Positions 1 through 6,313 are shown, counted from the first letter of the stretch. The stretch is 12,622 bases of DNA from CAIYZT01 sp052387855 (GCA_052387855.1 JBQTIT010000060.1:1-12622), one strand, 5' to 3'. The notes: generated from the sequence alone by a model not told the origin. Numbers and translations: made by a program.

Positions 1-112
1 GCGGGCGGGTAGCGCCTGCCGGGGGTTGGGCCGGCGCTGGCCGAGGGCCTTTGGGGCCCTCGGCCGAGAGGACGGACAGACCTTCGCATGACCTCGGCGA
101 TGGCCTCGGCCA
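1..112. repeat. Dispersed structured repeat, copy A (cut by window edge)
   Basis: This matches copy B at 2437-2553 in the same orientation. Three blocks align. Bases 1-20 correspond to 2437-2460, with a small indel at the hairpin tip. Bases 33-64 match the segment ending at 2506 with two mismatches in 32. Bases 87-112 match 2528-2553 with two mismatches in 26. The spacer between the last two blocks differs in sequence but is nearly constant in length (22 against 21 bases). The element lies just downstream of the dacB stop codon. It contains a weak hairpin at 4-20 and a strong one at 39-65. The left boundary is unknown because the window starts inside or near it. It codes for nothing I can recognise. 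Confidence 0.75.
39..65. terminator. Strong GC hairpin downstream of dacB (possible terminator)
   Basis: A perfect 11-bp stem, GGCCGAGGGCC (39-49) with GGCCCTCGGCC (55-65), encloses the loop TTTGG. It begins about 65 bases after the dacB stop on the minus strand, so it would be transcribed as the 3' end of the nadD-dacB message. No U-tract follows, so it is not a standard intrinsic terminator. It could block exonucleases or act with Rho. It is part of repeat copy A, and the matching hairpin in copy B is much weaker (5 bp at 2487-2501). Confidence 0.4.
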
Positions 113-129
113 CGTTTGACCCGGCCCGG

Positions 130-1620
130 CTACAGATAGGCCCCGGCCCATTCCGCCAGCAACCGGTTTTGCAGGGTCCGCGCCCGGTCAAGCCAGGGGC
201 CGGTGCCCTTGGGGCTTTCGCGCATCGCGACCGGGATCGCCTCGCGCCGGGGCAGGTCGGCCGCGAAGATGGCAAAGGCGAGCGTCTGGTCCTGCGGGCC
301 GCGAACATACCCTGCCAGGCCCGAGACATAGTTCATCGTGCCGCTCTTGGCCAAGGTCCGGGCCCCTTCGTTCTGCGCGCCGCCCGCCGCCACGCCCACG
401 GCCTTTTCGCGCATCATCTCGTCCAACAGCGCGCCGTGCCGCATCGCCCTTGCCCGCTGCATGACCATTCCCATGTCGTGGGCCGACACTCGGCTTTCAC
501 CGTTCAGGCCGGAATGATCGCGCAGATCCAGCCCCGGGGCCAACAGACCCCGCGCCCAATGCGTCATCGCGCTGGCCGAGCCGCCCAGATCGGCAGCACG
601 GCTCGCCGTCATGCCCACGACCTCGGCCGTCAGGTTGGTCGAGAACTTCAGCATCGAGCGCAGGACGTCGCGCAGCGGATCGGACTGGTGGGACACGATC
701 ACCACGGCGCCGGGCGGAACCTCGGTTTGCCGCACGGCGGCGGGCAGGTCGATCCCCTGCGCCCGGGCAAGCGTGCGAAAGGCGGCGCCTGCATAGGCAG
801 CGGGGTCGCGCACCGGCAGCCAGCGGCTGCCCGGCTCGCGCAGCGCCGAGGCGGCCACGCTCCACCGGTCGCGCCCGGCCCGCCGCCCATAGGCAAAGAC
901 CGGCCCGTCCCGATCCTCGATCCGCGCCTCGACCACGTCGACCGGGGCGACATGGCGCTCGCCCCGCGCGTCCAGCGTCACCCGCCAGCCCTGCCCCTCG
1001 GGCTTCCATTCCAGATAGACGCGGTTGAAATTCAGGATCAGACCGCCCAGCGCGGGGTTGTAGCCGACATGGTCCGGCTGGTCGCGCACCAGCCTTTCGC
1101 GGAACGGCAGCGCGCCGTCCACCACCACAAGGCGCCCGGTCACCCGGCGCAGGCCGGTCGCGGCCAGCGCGGCGACCAGATCGCCAAGCTGGTCGGTGTC
1201 CAGATGGGGATCGGCCCCGCCGACCAACAAGAGATCGCCGTCAAGCTGGCCGTCCCTGACCGGCCCGCTGCGCATGATGCGGGTTTCAAAGCGGTGCTCG
1301 GGGCCCAGATGCTCCAGCGCGTAAAGCGCGGTGACGACCTTGGCGACCGAGGCGGGGGGCATCGGCACATCCGCCCGCCGCTCGTGCAGGCTTTCACCCT
1401 CGCCCAGCCGCGCGACCAGATAGGACACCTCGCCGCCCAGACGCGCCGCCGTGACCAACTCTTCAAGCCGCGCATCGGCCAGCGCGGCCGGGGCATCGCC
1501 GCCTGCCCCAATGGCCGGGCGGGGCTGCGGACGCGGACTGCTCGCCAGACCGCCCGCCCAGACCGGCAGCGCCGCGGCCCCCAGAAGGCCGCCCAGCAGG
1601 GCGCGGCGGTCAAGGCTCAT
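130..1620 (-). CDS. dacB: D-alanyl-D-alanine carboxypeptidase/endopeptidase (PBP4 family, S13)
   Basis: A 496-residue periplasmic low-molecular-weight penicillin-binding protein that trims or cleaves D-Ala cross-links in peptidoglycan. All three active-site motifs are present: SxxK as S91-V-A-K94, SxN as S327-T-N329, and KTG-like as K425-S-G427-T. The segment DHSGLNGESRVS (369-379 region) is the usual PBP4 signature between the last two. The N-terminus (SLDRRALLGGLLGAAAL) has a twin arginine at 5-6 followed by a hydrophobic stretch, which fits a Tat signal peptide. The ATG at 1620 overlaps the nadD stop by four bases (ATGA), with AAGGGG about 11 bases upstream, so translation is probably coupled to nadD. 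The length is normal for the family. The reading frame stays open upstream to 2091, but that part lies over nadD and has no coding character. The family assignment is secure; the choice of Tat over Sec is an inference. Confidence 0.95.
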   Translation of the reverse strand: MSLDRRALLGGLLGAAALPVWAGGLASSPRPQPRPAIGAGGDAPAALADARLEELVTAARLGGEVSYLVARLGEGESLHERRADVPMPPASVAKVVTALYALEHLGPEHRFETRIMRSGPVRDGQLDGDLLLVGGADPHLDTDQLGDLVAALAATGLRRVTGRLVVVDGALPFRERLVRDQPDHVGYNPALGGLILNFNRVYLEWKPEGQGWRVTLDARGERHVAPVDVVEARIEDRDGPVFAYGRRAGRDRWSVAASALREPGSRWLPVRDPAAYAGAAFRTLARAQGIDLPAAVRQTEVPPGAVVIVSHQSDPLRDVLRSMLKFSTNLTAEVVGMTASRAADLGGSASAMTHWARGLLAPGLDLRDHSGLNGESRVSAHDMGMVMQRARAMRHGALLDEMMREKAVGVAAGGAQNEGARTLAKSGTMNYVSGLAGYVRGPQDQTLAFAIFAADLPRREAIPVAMRESPKGTGPWLDRARTLQNRLLAEWAGAYL

Positions 1621-2225
1621 GTCCCGCTGCCCCTTCCCCATTTGCCGGCGGCCCGGATGGCCGAGGACGAGGCGTCGTTGAGCGGCAGGTTCACAAAGAC
1701 CCATGCGGGGGCGGTCTTGTGCCGCAAGGTCTCGCCCCGCCCGACCCGCTTTTCCCGAAAGATGCGCGCCGCGACCGCGTTGCGCGCCGCCACGCCGGCG
1801 CCGGGCCGCGCCAGCACGCCCACCGGCACCGCGTTCAGGATATCGCGCCAGCGCGCCCATCTGTGAACCTGCAACAGGTTGTCCGCCCCCATCAGCCACA
1901 CAAAGGTGACGCCGGGATAGATGGCCTGCAACCGCGCCACGGTGTCGGCGGTGCGGACGGTGCCCAGACGGGTTTCCATATCGGTGATGCGCACGCGCGG
2001 ATGTCGCATGACCGCCCGCGCCTGCGCCAGCCGCGCCACCATCGGCGCCGGCGGCACCGCCTTCAGCGGGTTGGCGGGGCTGACCAGCCACCAGACCCGG
2101 TCCAGCCCCATCCGCTTGAGCGCCTCGCGCGTGATATGCGCATGCCCCTCATGCGCGGGGTCAAAGGACCCGCCCAGAAGGCCGATGACCATGCCCTTGG
2201 CTGCGATGGGGAATCCCGCGCGCAT
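1617..2225 (-). CDS. nadD: Nicotinate-nucleotide adenylyltransferase
   Basis: A 202-residue cytoplasmic enzyme that joins ATP and nicotinate mononucleotide to form deamido-NAD in NAD biosynthesis. The nucleotidyltransferase signature GGSFDPAHEGH is at 18-28, with the two HxGH-type histidines. SPANPLK (49-55), RTADTV (91-96), MGADNL (112-117) and the C-terminal SSSAIR (186-191, ISSTxIR type) are all in the expected order. The ATG at 2225 was chosen because GGAGGA sits about 5 bases upstream. The frame is open to 2366, but that extension has no family similarity. An internal ATG at residue 12 is an alternative start. It is the first gene of a two-gene unit with dacB. In many bacteria nadD sits with rsfS/rlmH; those genes are not visible here. 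Confidence 0.95.
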   Translation of the reverse strand: MRAGFPIAAKGMVIGLLGGSFDPAHEGHAHITREALKRMGLDRVWWLVSPANPLKAVPPAPMVARLAQARAVMRHPRVRITDMETRLGTVRTADTVARLQAIYPGVTFVWLMGADNLLQVHRWARWRDILNAVPVGVLARPGAGVAARNAVAARIFREKRVGRGETLRHKTAPAWVFVNLPLNDASSSAIRAAGKWGRGSGT

Positions 2226-2326
2226 CTGTCCTCCGTTGGCCCAGACCACGTTTCCCAAGCGGGCGGGCGAATGTCCACAGGAAAGGGGCGGGGGCCTTGT
2301 GCGAAAGGCGGCAAGCGTACCGCATG

Positions 2327-2378
2327 GAGCCGAACAGCGGCTCGGGCGGAAGAGGAAACGCACCACGTTTCCCCGCCC
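2327..2378. other. Two adjacent hairpins, possible structured RNA
   Basis: Hairpin 1 pairs GAGCCG (2327-2332) with CGGCTC (2338-2343) around a 5-base loop. Hairpin 2 starts at the next base: GGGCGG (2344-2349), bulge AAGA, GGAAACG (2354-2360), loop CACCA, CGTTTCC (2366-2372), CCGCCC (2373-2378). The 13 paired positions of hairpin 2 are perfect apart from the one-sided bulge. The transcribed strand is unknown. This could be a leader element of nadD (minus strand), a small RNA or a protein-binding site. Confidence 0.4.
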
Positions 2379-2423
2379 GTGTGGGAACGTCTTTGCACGA
2401 CCGTTTCCGCATCAGTGACAAAG

Positions 2424-2483
2424 GCCAGCGCCCGACCCGGGCGGGTGCGAAGCGCCCGCCTTGGGGGCGGGGCGGGCGCTGGC
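2424..2483. repeat. Nested palindrome with GCGAAGC tip
   Basis: Outer arms GCCAGCGCCCG (2424-2434) and CGGGCGCTGGC (2473-2483) form a perfect 11-bp inverted repeat. Inside is a second hairpin, stem 2440-2448 with 2452-2460 (nine pairs, one G-T), closed by the GAA triloop. The tip GCGAAGC (2447-2453) is the heptamer known from DNA biophysics as an exceptionally stable mini-hairpin. The structure overlaps the left part of repeat copy B. Copy A keeps a smaller version of the inner hairpin (4-10 with 14-20, two wobble pairs). Confidence 0.6.
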
Positions 2484-2553
2484 GGCGGGCCTTTGGGGCC
2501 CTCGGCGGGATTGTTGATACATTCCTACATGTCCTCGGCGATAGCCTCGGCCA
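2437..2553. repeat. Dispersed structured repeat, copy B
   Basis: This is the complete-looking partner of copy A (1-112) and has the same orientation. Conserved blocks are the GCGGGT...AGCGCCCGCC hairpin, the GGGCCTTTGGGGCCCTCGGC core (2487-2506) and the block beginning CATGTCCTCGGCGAT (2528-2553). The bases between the last two blocks (2507-2527) are locally AT-rich and unlike the corresponding spacer in copy A. The element ends about 100 bases before the ettA start codon. Confidence 0.75.
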
Positions 2554-2655
2554 ATTCGGGCCAAAGGTCCGCAATCGCCCCGCCCCCCGCCGCCGTTGCC
2601 CTTGCCCGCAACAATCGCTACATGGGGCCAAGCCCGCCCAAGCAAGAGTACCCCC

Positions 2656-4311
2656 ATGGCCAGCTACCAATATGTCTATCACATGGAAGGCGTCTCCAAG
2701 ACCTATCCGGGGGGCAAGAAGTGCTTTGAGAACATCCACCTGAACTTTCTTCCCGGGGTCAAGATCGGCGTTGTCGGCATCAACGGCTCGGGCAAGTCCA
2801 CGCTGCTGAAAATCATGGCCGGCATGGACAAGGACTTCAAGGGCGAGGCCTGGGCCGCCAAAGGGGCCAAGGTCGGCTATCTCGCACAAGAGCCCTACCT
2901 CGACCCCGCGCTGACGGTAAAGGAAAACGTCATGCTGGGTGTGGCCGACAAGTCCGCCATCCTGGAGCGCTACAACGAGCTGGCGATGAACTATTCCGAC
3001 GAGACGGCCGACGAAATGGCCGCCCTTCAGGACCAGATCGACGCGCAGAACCTGTGGGAGCTTGAGGCCTCGGTCGGCGTTGCCATGGACGCGCTGCGCT
3101 GCCCGCCGGACGATGCCAATGTCGAAACCCTCTCGGGCGGCGAGCGGCGGCGCGTGGCCTTGTGCAAGCTCTTGCTCGAGGCGCCCGACATGCTGCTCTT
3201 GGACGAGCCGACCAACCACCTTGACGCCGAATCCATCGCCTGGCTGCAAAAGCACCTGATCGCCTACAAGGGCACCATCCTGATCGTCACCCACGACCGC
3301 TATTTCCTGGACGACATCACGAGCTGGATTCTGGAACTCGACCGCGGCCGGGGCATTCCCTACGAGGGCAACTATTCCGCCTGGCTGGACCAGAAGGCCA
3401 AGCGGATGGCGCAAGAGGCGCGCGAGGACAAATCCAAGCAGAAGGCGCTGGAAAAGGAACTGGAGTGGATCCGCTCGGGCGCCAAGGCGCGGCAGGCCAA
3501 GGGCAAGGCGCGCCTGACCCGCTACAACGAGATGGCCGGCCAGACCGTGCTGGAACGCGCCTCGACCGCGCAGATCATCATTCCCAACGGCGAGCGCCTG
3601 GGCAACAAGGTGATCGAGGTGACGGGGCTGAAAAAGCACATGGGCGACAAGCTGTTGATCGAGGATCTCAGCTTTACCGTTCCGCCGGGCGCCATCGTCG
3701 GCGTGATCGGCCCGAACGGCGCCGGCAAATCCACCCTCTTCCGCATGATCACCGGGCAAGAGCCGCCCGACGAGGGCAACGTCGTTCTGGGCGACACCGT
3801 GCATCTGGCCTATGTCGACCAATCGCGCGACGCGCTGGACCCGAACAAGAACGTCTGGGAAGAGGTCTCGGGCGGGTCAGAGGTGATCCAGCTTGGCGAC
3901 ATGCAGATGAACAGCCGCGTCTACACCGGCGCCTTCAACTTCAAGGGCACCGACCAGCAGAAAAAGGTCGGCCTCTTGTCAGGGGGGGAACGCAACCGGG
4001 TGCACATGGCCAAGCTGCTGCGCTCGGGCGGCAACGTGCTGCTCTTGGACGAGCCGACCAACGATCTGGACGTCGAAACCCTGCAGGCGCTGGAAAGCGC
4101 GATCGAGGACTTCGCCGGCTGCGCCATCATCATCAGCCACGACCGTTTCTTTCTTGACCGCCTCTGCACCCACATCCTGGCCTTTGAGGGCGAGGCACAT
4201 GTCGAATGGTTCGAGGGCAATTTCGAGGCCTATGAGCAGGACAAGGTCCGCCGCCTGGGCCCCGACGCGCTGGAGCCGAAGCGGGCGAAGTACAAGCGGT
4301 TCAGCAGGTAG
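2656..4311 (+). CDS. ettA: Energy-dependent translational throttle protein EttA (ABC-F ATPase)
   Basis: A 551-residue soluble ABC-F protein. This family binds the ribosomal E site and gates entry into the elongation cycle according to the ATP/ADP ratio. It has two nucleotide-binding domains and no membrane segment. NBD1 has Walker A GINGSGKST (41-49), signature LSGGE (159-163) and Walker B DEPTNHLD (183-190). NBD2 has Walker A GPNGAGKST (352-360), LSGGE (441-445) and DEPTNDLD (465-472). The charged helical linker at about 245-300 (KAKRMAQEAREDKSKQKALE...) is the P-site tRNA interaction motif. The start MASYQYVYHMEGVSKTYPGG matches the family N-terminus, with AAGAG about 9 bases upstream of the ATG. 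Length and motif spacing fit EttA better than Uup or other ABC-F paralogues. It appears monocistronic and runs convergently towards the M23 gene. Confidence 0.95.
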   Translation: MASYQYVYHMEGVSKTYPGGKKCFENIHLNFLPGVKIGVVGINGSGKSTLLKIMAGMDKDFKGEAWAAKGAKVGYLAQEPYLDPALTVKENVMLGVADKSAILERYNELAMNYSDETADEMAALQDQIDAQNLWELEASVGVAMDALRCPPDDANVETLSGGERRRVALCKLLLEAPDMLLLDEPTNHLDAESIAWLQKHLIAYKGTILIVTHDRYFLDDITSWILELDRGRGIPYEGNYSAWLDQKAKRMAQEAREDKSKQKALEKELEWIRSGAKARQAKGKARLTRYNEMAGQTVLERASTAQIIIPNGERLGNKVIEVTGLKKHMGDKLLIEDLSFTVPPGAIVGVIGPNGAGKSTLFRMITGQEPPDEGNVVLGDTVHLAYVDQSRDALDPNKNVWEEVSGGSEVIQLGDMQMNSRVYTGAFNFKGTDQQKKVGLLSGGERNRVHMAKLLRSGGNVLLLDEPTNDLDVETLQALESAIEDFAGCAIIISHDRFFLDRLCTHILAFEGEAHVEWFEGNFEAYEQDKVRRLGPDALEPKRAKYKRFSR

Positions 4312-4339
4312 GGGGGCGGTTGAGGGGGCGCTGCTCGCC

Positions 4340-4447
4340 GGCAGGGTATGACCCCACCCCACGCGATGCCAAACCCCCCGTAGGGTGGGGTTCCACCCCA
4401 CCACGACCCACCCGCCCATATTCGGCGGGGTATAACCCCGCCCTACG
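4340..4447. repeat. Cluster of three REP-type palindromes (BIME-like)
   Basis: Three 24-base units sit between the convergent gene ends: 4340-4363 (+), 4379-4402 (inverted) and 4424-4447 (+). Unit consensus is GGYGGGGTAKAACCCCRCC followed by CTACG. Units 2 and 3 each fold into an 8-bp hairpin with a 3-base loop (4384-4391 with 4395-4402; 4424-4431 with 4435-4442). In each the hairpin is bounded on one side by the tetranucleotide GTAG/CTAC, the hallmark of REP sequences mobilised by RAYT transposases. Unit 1 is degenerate (20 of 24 bases match unit 3). Such elements at 3' ends commonly stabilise mRNA or stop transcription. No RAYT gene is in the window. Confidence 0.7.
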
Positions 4448-4456
4448 GGCGCCCCC

Positions 4457-5356
4457 CTACACCGCAAACGCCCCCTGCGGGAGCCGCAGCAGCAGGTTGG
4501 CATCCGGGCTGATCGCCTGCCAGACGTCCCACAGGCTTTCGTGCCCGACACCCCAGAAATTGCCCGACCGCTGCTGCATCAGATCGCTGACCACCTGGAA
4601 ATGCAGATGGGCCGACCAGCCGCCATTCTCGGGCCAGTCGCCCAGGTGCGCGATCAACTGGCCGGCGCGAACGCTCTGCCCGGGGCGCAGGAGCCCCGGC
4701 AGGCTCGCCCCCAGATGGCCGTAGAGCGTAAAGAACCCCTCATGCGCCAGGATCAGCGTATGGCCATAGTCCAGGGGATCGGCGTTGTAGGTCACTGACC
4801 GCACCTCGCCGTCCAGCGGGGCAAGGACGGGCGTGCCGGCCGTCGCAAAGACATCGACGCCCAGATGGATCATCCGCCGTTCCTCGCTCATGGCGTCGGC
4901 GAATTGGGCGCCGGTGTAGACCATCCGCTTTTCGCCATAGAGCCCAAGGCCATAGCGGGCCCCCGTCGCGGCGAACCAGGCGTCAAAGGCCGGATCGGCA
5001 AATCCCGGCATGTCGGGCCGCTGCCCGCCGTTCGGCAGGGCGATGTGGCGGCTTGCGGCGATTTCGGGCAGAAACAGCGGATGCGGCGACAGGCGGGCCA
5101 GCCGCCCGGCCAGCCCCTCGGCCGCCGGCACCGGGGGCAGGCCCGCCCCAGCGCGGATCACCGCGACCAGCAGCGCCTGATCGACCGAGGCAAGGCGCGC
5201 CGCCTCGGGCCGACCCGCCAGCGCGCTGTAAAGGGCCGGCAGCAGCGCCTCCGCCCCCGCCGTGTCCAGCCCCGCGCCAGCCGCCCGTACCTGCGCATAT
5301 AGATCCGCCGCGCCGATCATCCGCGCCGCGACCTCTGCCACTCCCGCCGCCGCCAT
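4457..5356 (-). CDS. M23-family (LytM-like) metallopeptidase, no evident signal peptide
   Basis: A 299-residue protein whose C-terminal half is an M23 zinc endopeptidase domain, a family that usually cuts peptidoglycan cross-bridges. Predicted zinc ligands are H164 and D168 (HLGVD) and H252 of HLH (250-252); H214 (LYGHLG) and H250 are the expected catalytic histidines. The fold markers GTPVLAPLDGEV (174-185) and the glycine-rich GQLIAHLG are in place. The first ~140 residues are Ala-rich, have no assigned domain and contain LYGEKRMVY just before the catalytic domain. As I recall, M23 segments fused to class III aminotransferases have a similar arrangement. The ATG at 5356 follows GGGGGGCGGA. 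The frame is open to another start at 5449, adding 31 Arg-rich residues of low plausibility. Neither start gives a clear signal peptide, so the site of action is uncertain. It diverges from the cold-shock gene. Confidence 0.85.
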   Translation of the reverse strand: MAAAGVAEVAARMIGAADLYAQVRAAGAGLDTAGAEALLPALYSALAGRPEAARLASVDQALLVAVIRAGAGLPPVPAAEGLAGRLARLSPHPLFLPEIAASRHIALPNGGQRPDMPGFADPAFDAWFAATGARYGLGLYGEKRMVYTGAQFADAMSEERRMIHLGVDVFATAGTPVLAPLDGEVRSVTYNADPLDYGHTLILAHEGFFTLYGHLGASLPGLLRPGQSVRAGQLIAHLGDWPENGGWSAHLHFQVVSDLMQQRSGNFWGVGHESLWDVWQAISPDANLLLRLPQGAFAV

Positions 5357-5496
5357 GTCCGCCCCCCGCTTGCGATTTTCGGCATCATCCGCCCCCCGGC
5401 GCCAAGGCGCAAGCCGCCACCTTCGGGCCCCGCGCGGGCCCCGGGCCAATTTCCCTTGCCTTTTCGCAACCTTGGCGTCATGTTGCGCGGGCTACG

Positions 5497-5525
5497 TTGA
5501 CTACCTCGATTCCTGTTCCGTTTAC
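5497..5525 (+). promoter_or_regulatory. Possible promoter of the cold-shock gene
   Basis: TTGACT at 5497-5502 is a good -35 match. Seventeen bases later GTTTAC (5520-5525) is a poor -10. If real, the transcript would start near 5532 and leave an untranslated leader of about 70 bases before the ATG at 5602, in keeping with the long leaders of cold-shock mRNAs. A TACGTT at 5493-5498 is an alternative -10 without a convincing -35. Assignment is weak. Confidence 0.25.
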
Positions 5526-5601
5526 GGCTTCAGCTTCGACCTCAGCTGACGATGCCAGGCCGTCGCACTTCGCGGACGGCAAAACGACAGGAGAATTCAC
5601 G

Positions 5602-5808
5602 ATGGCCAAAGGCACCGTGAAATGGTTTAACGAAACCAAGGGTTTCGGCTTCATTGCCCCGGAAGGCGGCAAGAAGGACGTGTTCGTTCACATCACCGCG
5701 CTTGAGCGCGCCGGCCTTCGCGGTCTGAAGGACGGCCAGGCCGTGACCTTCGACATCGAAGCGGGTCGCGACGGCCGCGAATCGGCCGTGAACATCGCTC
5801 TGGCATAG
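5602..5808 (+). CDS. cspA: CspA-type cold-shock protein
   Basis: A 68-residue single cold-shock domain protein that binds single-stranded RNA/DNA and melts mRNA secondary structure. The sequence MAKGTVKWFNETKGFGFI is canonical. RNP1 is KGFGFI (13-18) and RNP2 is VFVH (27-30). The first residues KGTVKWFN and the GQAVTFDIE segment complete the five-stranded barrel. The ATG at 5602 is preceded by AGGAGA about 9 bases upstream, a strong ribosome site. The gene is monocistronic, with a leader region upstream and a strong terminator 20 bases after the stop. The paralogue letter cannot be fixed from sequence alone, because alphaproteobacteria carry several csp genes. Cold induction is inferred from the family and not shown by any site. 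Confidence 0.95.
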   Translation: MAKGTVKWFNETKGFGFIAPEGGKKDVFVHITALERAGLRGLKDGQAVTFDIEAGRDGRESAVNIALA

Positions 5809-5828
5809 TCCGGCGCGAGAGACGAAAC

Positions 5829-5859
5829 AAAAGGGCGGCTCCTTGCGGGCCGCCCTTTT
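5829..5859. terminator. Bidirectional Rho-independent terminator
   Basis: AAAAGGGCGGC (5829-5839) pairs with GCCGCCCTTTT (5849-5859) as a perfect 11-bp stem with a 9-base loop. The GC-rich core is flanked by A4 and T4, so each strand gives a hairpin followed by a short U-run. It lies 20 bases after the csp stop (+) and 25 bases after the stop of the receiver-like gene (-), so it can serve both convergent transcripts. Confidence 0.9.
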
Positions 5860-5884
5860 GCATTGCCGGGTCCGGCTCGGGACC

Positions 5885-6313
5885 TCAGGCGTAAAGCACC
5901 CGGCGCTGACGTTGCGCGCCATCCAGCACCTCGCGCAGCACCATGGTCTGAACCGGCGCTCGCAGAACGGTCGGGCGGTCACGATCTGCGGCCAGGTCCT
6001 GTTCGGTGCAGTCCGCGCCGATCAGGATCACCGAAATCCTTTGCGCAAGTTCGCCCAGCAACCGGACGGCCCGGTGGCCCACGGACATGCCGCCAAAGGC
6101 GTCCGTGTCCATGACGAAGATCTCATAGCCCGTGGGATCGGACAGCAGCCGGTCCAGCGCGGCAAAAAGCTCGTGCTCATGTTCGACGCTGCACCCCAGG
6201 TCCGTGATGCAGCGGGTCGTCACGTCAGCGGCCTCGGGCGAAAGCACGAGCGCGCGGACCCCCCGAGGGGCCGGCGCGGAAAGGTCTAGGTTTACGGCAC
6301 TCAGCACTTGCAT
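5885..6313 (-). CDS. Degenerate response-regulator receiver-like protein
   Basis: A 142-residue single-domain protein with a CheY-like pattern of alternating strands and helices. Strands are roughly RALVLS (20-25), YEIFVMD (63-69), ISVILIG (93-99) and TVLRAP (115-120). D69 in VMDTDAFGG sits where the phospho-acceptor aspartate belongs; D71 is close by. The metal-binding acidic pair of strand 1 is replaced by S25-P-E27. The conserved Thr/Ser after strand 4 is G99, and the conserved Lys of the KP motif is R118 (LRAP). It may therefore be unphosphorylated or a pseudo-receiver that works by protein contact. There is no output domain. The ATG at 6313 is preceded by AGGA about 4 bases upstream. It is divergent from the esterase operon and convergent with csp, and shares the terminator. 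Fold assignment is moderate; the partner is unknown. Confidence 0.75.
   Translation of the reverse strand: MQVLSAVNLDLSAPAPRGVRALVLSPEAADVTTRCITDLGCSVEHEHELFAALDRLLSDPTGYEIFVMDTDAFGGMSVGHRAVRLLGELAQRISVILIGADCTEQDLAADRDRPTVLRAPVQTMVLREVLDGAQRQRRVLYA

Larger units (their letters stand above)
2226..2655. other. Gene-free divergent region between nadD and ettA
   Basis: These 430 bases separate the nadD and ettA start codons. They hold two adjacent hairpins (2327-2378), a nested palindrome (2424-2483) and repeat copy B (2437-2553). The 12-mer ACCACGTTTCCC occurs twice (2245-2256 and 2362-2373). Promoters for both flanking genes must lie here, but I could not assign convincing -35/-10 pairs. Open frames crossing the region have no recognisable product. 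The 31-codon minus-strand frame that ends at 2529 ends in repeat copy B and is probably a chance or remnant frame. Confidence 0.6.

Noticed and set aside
88..1866. 592-codon plus-strand open frame
   Set aside because: It is antisense to dacB and part of nadD. Its product is Arg/Pro/His-rich without any domain. Long antisense frames are expected at this GC content.
2272..2279. TGTCCACA, resembling a DnaA box
   Set aside because: A single imperfect match without clustering or an AT-rich unwinding element; not evidence of an origin.
2529..2624. 31-codon minus-strand frame ending AIADLWPELAEAIAEDM
   Set aside because: It looks like a plausible protein C-terminus, but it has a TAG just upstream, no ribosome site, and its last codons lie in repeat copy B. 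Copy A does not preserve a stop codon there. Probably chance or a remnant.
2161..3822. 553-codon minus-strand open frame
   Set aside because: It is antisense to ettA, crosses the hairpin-rich intergenic region and has no recognisable domain.
5425..5441. GGGCCC hairpin upstream of the M23 gene
   Set aside because: A 6-bp GC palindrome with a CGCGC loop is easily produced by chance in this composition, and no second copy or tail supports a function.
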